A stretch of 64,000 nucleotides of DNA from Phycicoccus avicenniae (lineage in GTDB: Bacteria > Actinomycetota > Actinomycetes > Actinomycetales > Dermatophilaceae): NCBI RefSeq assembly GCF_018139485.1, contig NZ_JAGSNF010000001.1:62001-126000 (forward strand). Direction: 5' to 3'. Shown here one piece after another: positions 61,739-64,000 of this stretch (positions are counted from its first letter, which is position 1; every line of letters begins with the position of its first letter). Under the pieces are notes generated by a model, which saw nothing but the letters and a program-made list of their open reading frames with translations, had not been told where the DNA came from and did not search any database. The translations under genes and the position numbers were made by a program.

Positions 61739-62622
61739 TGCCGCGGGTCGCCGTCGTCACCGTGGTCCACGGGCGGCATCGTCACCTGCGCGGCCAGCGC
61801 TGGGGGCTCGCCCGGCAGTCCCGGCCGGCCGACACCCACGTCGTCGTCGCGATGGGCGACCCCGACGTCGCGGCCGTGCTCGACGACACGCCGGGACCGC
61901 CGGCCGTCGTCGTCGACGTCCCCGTGGAGGACGACCGGCTCCCGCTCGCGGCGGCCCGTAACGCCGGGGTCGAGGCGGCCCGCAGGTCCGCCGCGGACGT
62001 CGTCGTCCTCCTGGACGTCGACTGCGTGCCCGCGGCGGACCTCGTGGAGCGCTACGTCGCCGCGCTCGCCCCCGACGTCGTCCGGGGCCGCCGCCCCGCC
62101 GTGGCCTGCGGGACGGTGCGCTACCTCGACGAGGAGACGACCGCCCGGCCCCGGGACGACTGGGACGAGGACCTGCTGCTGCGCGGCTCCCGGCCGCACC
62201 CGGCCCGGCCGTCCCCTCCCGAGGGGGCGGCCGTCGCCGGGCGCGACGCGCGGCTCTTCTGGTCCCTGTCCTTCGCGACGACCGTCGAGGACTGGTCGGC
62301 CGTCGGCGGCTTCGACGAGGGCTACCTGGGGTACGGAGGGGAGGACACCGACTTCGGTCAGCGGGTCATCGCCGCCGACGGGCACCTCTTCTGGCTCGGC
62401 GGCGGCACCGCGTTCCACCAGCACCACGGCGGGGGCGGCCTCCCGGTCGAGCACGTCGACGACATCGTGACCAACGGAGCCCGGTTCGCCGGGAGATGGG
62501 GATGGTGGCCCATGCAGGGCTGGCTGGACGCGTTCGAGGACCTGGGCCTCGTCGAGTCGGACGGGCGGGGCGGGTACGCCGTCACCGGCCGGCGCTCGCC
62601 GCGGGAGAGGAGCGGGCGGTGA
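61735..62622 (+). CDS. Glycosyltransferase family 2-like (GT-A)
   Basis: 295 residues. PRVAVVTVVHGRHRHLRGQR begins a GT-A fold, with LPLAAARNAGVEAAR and the DxD metal/nucleotide motif in VVLLDVDCVPAADLVERY. The C-terminal block AVGGFDEGYLGYGGEDTDFG matches the galactosyltransferase C-terminal (GT7C-like) signature. Two adjacent ATGs at 61735 and 61738; the first overlaps the upstream stop. Coupled by GTGA to the flavoprotein gene. Confidence 0.92.
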   Translation: MMPRVAVVTVVHGRHRHLRGQRWGLARQSRPADTHVVVAMGDPDVAAVLDDTPGPPAVVVDVPVEDDRLPLAAARNAGVEAARRSAADVVVLLDVDCVPAADLVERYVAALAPDVVRGRRPAVACGTVRYLDEETTARPRDDWDEDLLLRGSRPHPARPSPPEGAAVAGRDARLFWSLSFATTVEDWSAVGGFDEGYLGYGGEDTDFGQRVIAADGHLFWLGGGTAFHQHHGGGGLPVEHVDDIVTNGARFAGRWGWWPMQGWLDAFEDLGLVESDGRGGYAVTGRRSPRERSGR

Positions 62623-63689
62623 ACGGCGCGTGGCGGGCGGCGGAGTGGGCCGACCCGTCGGTCGAGGCCGTGCCGTCCGGGGTCGGGCAGGCGCTGGACC
62701 TCGCACGCTCGCTCGAGCCCGCGGCCCGCGCGTTCCGGAAGGAGCCGTGGACGATGCTCTCCGTGCTCGCGACGCTCGGCGCCGGGGACCTCGGGGTCGC
62801 GCGGACCGCGGAGCCGCACCTCGACGCGGTCGCCATCCGGGCCCAGGCGGGGGACCCCGACCTCACGGCCGTCGGCGTCGACGACCGCTCCACCTTCGGT
62901 GTGTACGCCGCCCGGGCCCCCGGTGCCGGCCTCGCGTCGGTCTCCGACGAAGCCGGCGGGTGGACCGTGACCGGGCGCAAGGCCTGGTGCTCGCTCGCCC
63001 CCTGTGTGTCGCACGCTCTCGTCACGGTCGACGACGGGGAGCGCCCGGGGCTGTACGCCGTGGCCCTGCGCGACCCGGGCGTCGAGGTCGAGGACGGCCG
63101 GTGGGTCTCGCGCGGGCTCGCCGACGTCACGACGGGACCGGTGGCGTTCGACGCCGTGCCGGCCGTGCCCGTCGGCGAGCCCGGCTGGTACCTCGAGCGA
63201 CCGGGGTTCGCCTGGGGCGGCATCGGTGTCGCCGCCGTGTGGTTCGGCGGGGCGGCGGCCGTCGCGGGACGCCTGCTCGACGCGGCCGACCGCCGGACCC
63301 CGGACCAGGTGGCGCTCGCCCACCTCGGGACCGCCGACCGGCTGCTCCACGTCGCCCTGCTGGCGCTGCGCGGGGCGGCCGACGACATCGCCTCGGGCGC
63401 CGCGGACGGGGCCGCGGGTGCCCTGCTCGCCGGCCGGGTGCGGGCCGTCGTCGCCGACGCCGCCGAGGAGGTGCTGCGGGTCGTCGGGCACGGGCTCGGC
63501 CCCGGGCCGCTCACCGGCGACGAGGAGCACGCCCGACGGGTCGCCGACCTCACCGTCTACCTCCGCCAGCACCACGCGGAGCGTGACCTGGCCCGCCTCG
63601 GGTCGCTCGTCCTCGAGCACCGGACGTCCGCCGAGCCCTCCCCGTCGTCCGAGCGTCCTGCGTTTGCCGGGCGCCGCGGGCCGTCGTGA
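62619..63689 (+). CDS. Acyl-CoA dehydrogenase-like flavoprotein
   Basis: 356 residues from the GTG at 62619. The middle shows acyl-CoA dehydrogenase features: GGWTVTGRKAWCSLAPCVSH (FAD-binding beta domain) and GPVAFDAVPAVPVG, with an all-helical C-terminal domain (VVADAAEEVLRVVGHGLGPG). It is shorter than the usual ~380-400 and the normal N-terminal substrate helix region is divergent. The canonical Glu base is not recognisable, so the reaction may not be acyl-CoA oxidation. Its position inside a glycosyltransferase cluster is unusual. Confidence 0.82.
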   Translation: MNGAWRAAEWADPSVEAVPSGVGQALDLARSLEPAARAFRKEPWTMLSVLATLGAGDLGVARTAEPHLDAVAIRAQAGDPDLTAVGVDDRSTFGVYAARAPGAGLASVSDEAGGWTVTGRKAWCSLAPCVSHALVTVDDGERPGLYAVALRDPGVEVEDGRWVSRGLADVTTGPVAFDAVPAVPVGEPGWYLERPGFAWGGIGVAAVWFGGAAAVAGRLLDAADRRTPDQVALAHLGTADRLLHVALLALRGAADDIASGAADGAAGALLAGRVRAVVADAAEEVLRVVGHGLGPGPLTGDEEHARRVADLTVYLRQHHAERDLARLGSLVLEHRTSAEPSPSSERPAFAGRRGPS

Positions 63690-64000
63690 GCGCGGCCGTG
63701 GCGCCCGCCGTCGCCTTCCGCCACGACGACGCGGGCACACCGGAACCGGACTGGCTCCTGGACCCGCGGTGGTCCGGCGTCGCCGCCGTGGACGTCGACG
63801 TCTTGCCGGCGCTCTTCGACGACGTCGTCGTCGCGTCGGCGCACCCCGACGACGAGACGCTCGCCGTCGGCGGTCTCGTCGCGCTGGCGCACCGCGCCGG
63901 TCTGGCGGTCCGGGTGCTCGTCGTGACGGACGGGGCGGCATCCCATCCGGACGCCTCCACCTGGACGCCGGCCGCCCTCTCCGCGGTCCGCAGGGCCGAG
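63686..64000 (+). CDS. PIG-L family deacetylase, 5' part (cut by window end)
   Basis: The first 105 codons from the GTG at 63686, which overlaps the previous stop. VVVASAHPDDETLAVGGLVA (about residues 47-66) is the zinc-binding AHPDDE motif of LmbE/PIG-L deacetylases such as MshB, which remove acetyl from N-acetylglucosaminyl substrates. A ~45-residue N-terminal extension precedes it. With four glycosyltransferases upstream, deacetylation of an amino-sugar intermediate is the natural reading. The rest lies outside the window. Confidence 0.9.
   Translation, partial: MSAAVAPAVAFRHDDAGTPEPDWLLDPRWSGVAAVDVDVLPALFDDVVVASAHPDDETLAVGGLVALAHRAGLAVRVLVVTDGAASHPDASTWTPAALSAVRRAE

Overview
This is a very GC-rich (roughly 72-73% by eye) actinobacterial chromosome segment. 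Genes are tightly packed, with many ATGA/GTGA start-stop overlaps and frequent GTG starts. The F420-dependent glucose-6-phosphate dehydrogenase, DUF3073 protein, LigB-type ATP-dependent DNA ligase and LutABC point to an actinomycete. A member of the Micrococcales (Intrasporangiaceae-like) is my best guess, but that placement is inference. There is no rRNA, phage, transposase or CRISPR array. One tRNA gene (tRNA-Phe, GAA) is present.

Region 1 (1-20.4 kb) is mostly housekeeping. It holds the 3' part of an acyl-CoA ligase, a membrane-tethered low-complexity protein, glycerol kinase, the two-gene transhydrogenase pntA-pntB, purM and a secreted endonuclease I-type nuclease. An NCS1 nucleobase permease coupled to an isochorismatase-like hydrolase follows, then DUF3073, a Leu/Val-type dehydrogenase, a VOC protein, fgd coupled to a CaiB/BaiF CoA transferase, and a TetR-SGNH hydrolase pair divergent from an enoyl-CoA hydratase. 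Several convergent gene ends carry strong hairpins or tandemly duplicated hairpin repeats.

Region 2 (21.3-39.0 kb) is an almost complete rhamnoside pathway. It has a lipoprotein binding protein and two ABC permeases, an HSL-type esterase, a GH78 alpha-L-rhamnosidase and a GH3 beta-glycosidase, all read as cytoplasmic enzymes. A LacI regulator is divergent from rhaI, rhaEW (fused aldolase/lactaldehyde dehydrogenase), rhaB and lutABC. The inferred flow is import, de-acylation, hydrolysis, L-rhamnose, L-rhamnulose-1-phosphate, then dihydroxyacetone phosphate plus L-lactate, which Lut oxidises to pyruvate. Similar LacI-type palindromes precede both the importer and rhaI.

Region 3 (39.0-46 kb) is a mixture: HAD dehalogenase, SRPBCC protein, GNAT, LigB, HpcH/HpaI aldolase, alpha/beta hydrolase, aldo/keto reductase, a small membrane protein and tRNA-Phe.

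Region 4 (46.2-55.6 kb) is a second glycan-use locus with visibly less GC-extreme codon use. It encodes a GH2 enzyme, two permeases, a binding lipoprotein, a divergent LacI regulator, a secreted sialidase-fold hydrolase with two ricin domains, and a one-base-overlapping DeoR-type HTH-only protein. Three related palindromes (TTTGCC/ACGT/GCAA type) mark its control regions.

Region 5 (55.8-64 kb) has an AEC permease, an SDR, and an orphan LuxR-type response regulator divergent from a tightly coupled run of three GT-B-like and one GT-A glycosyltransferases, an acyl-CoA-dehydrogenase-like flavoprotein and a PIG-L deacetylase cut by the window end. This last cluster looks like a biosynthetic pathway for an unknown glycoside and is the best candidate for something undescribed.
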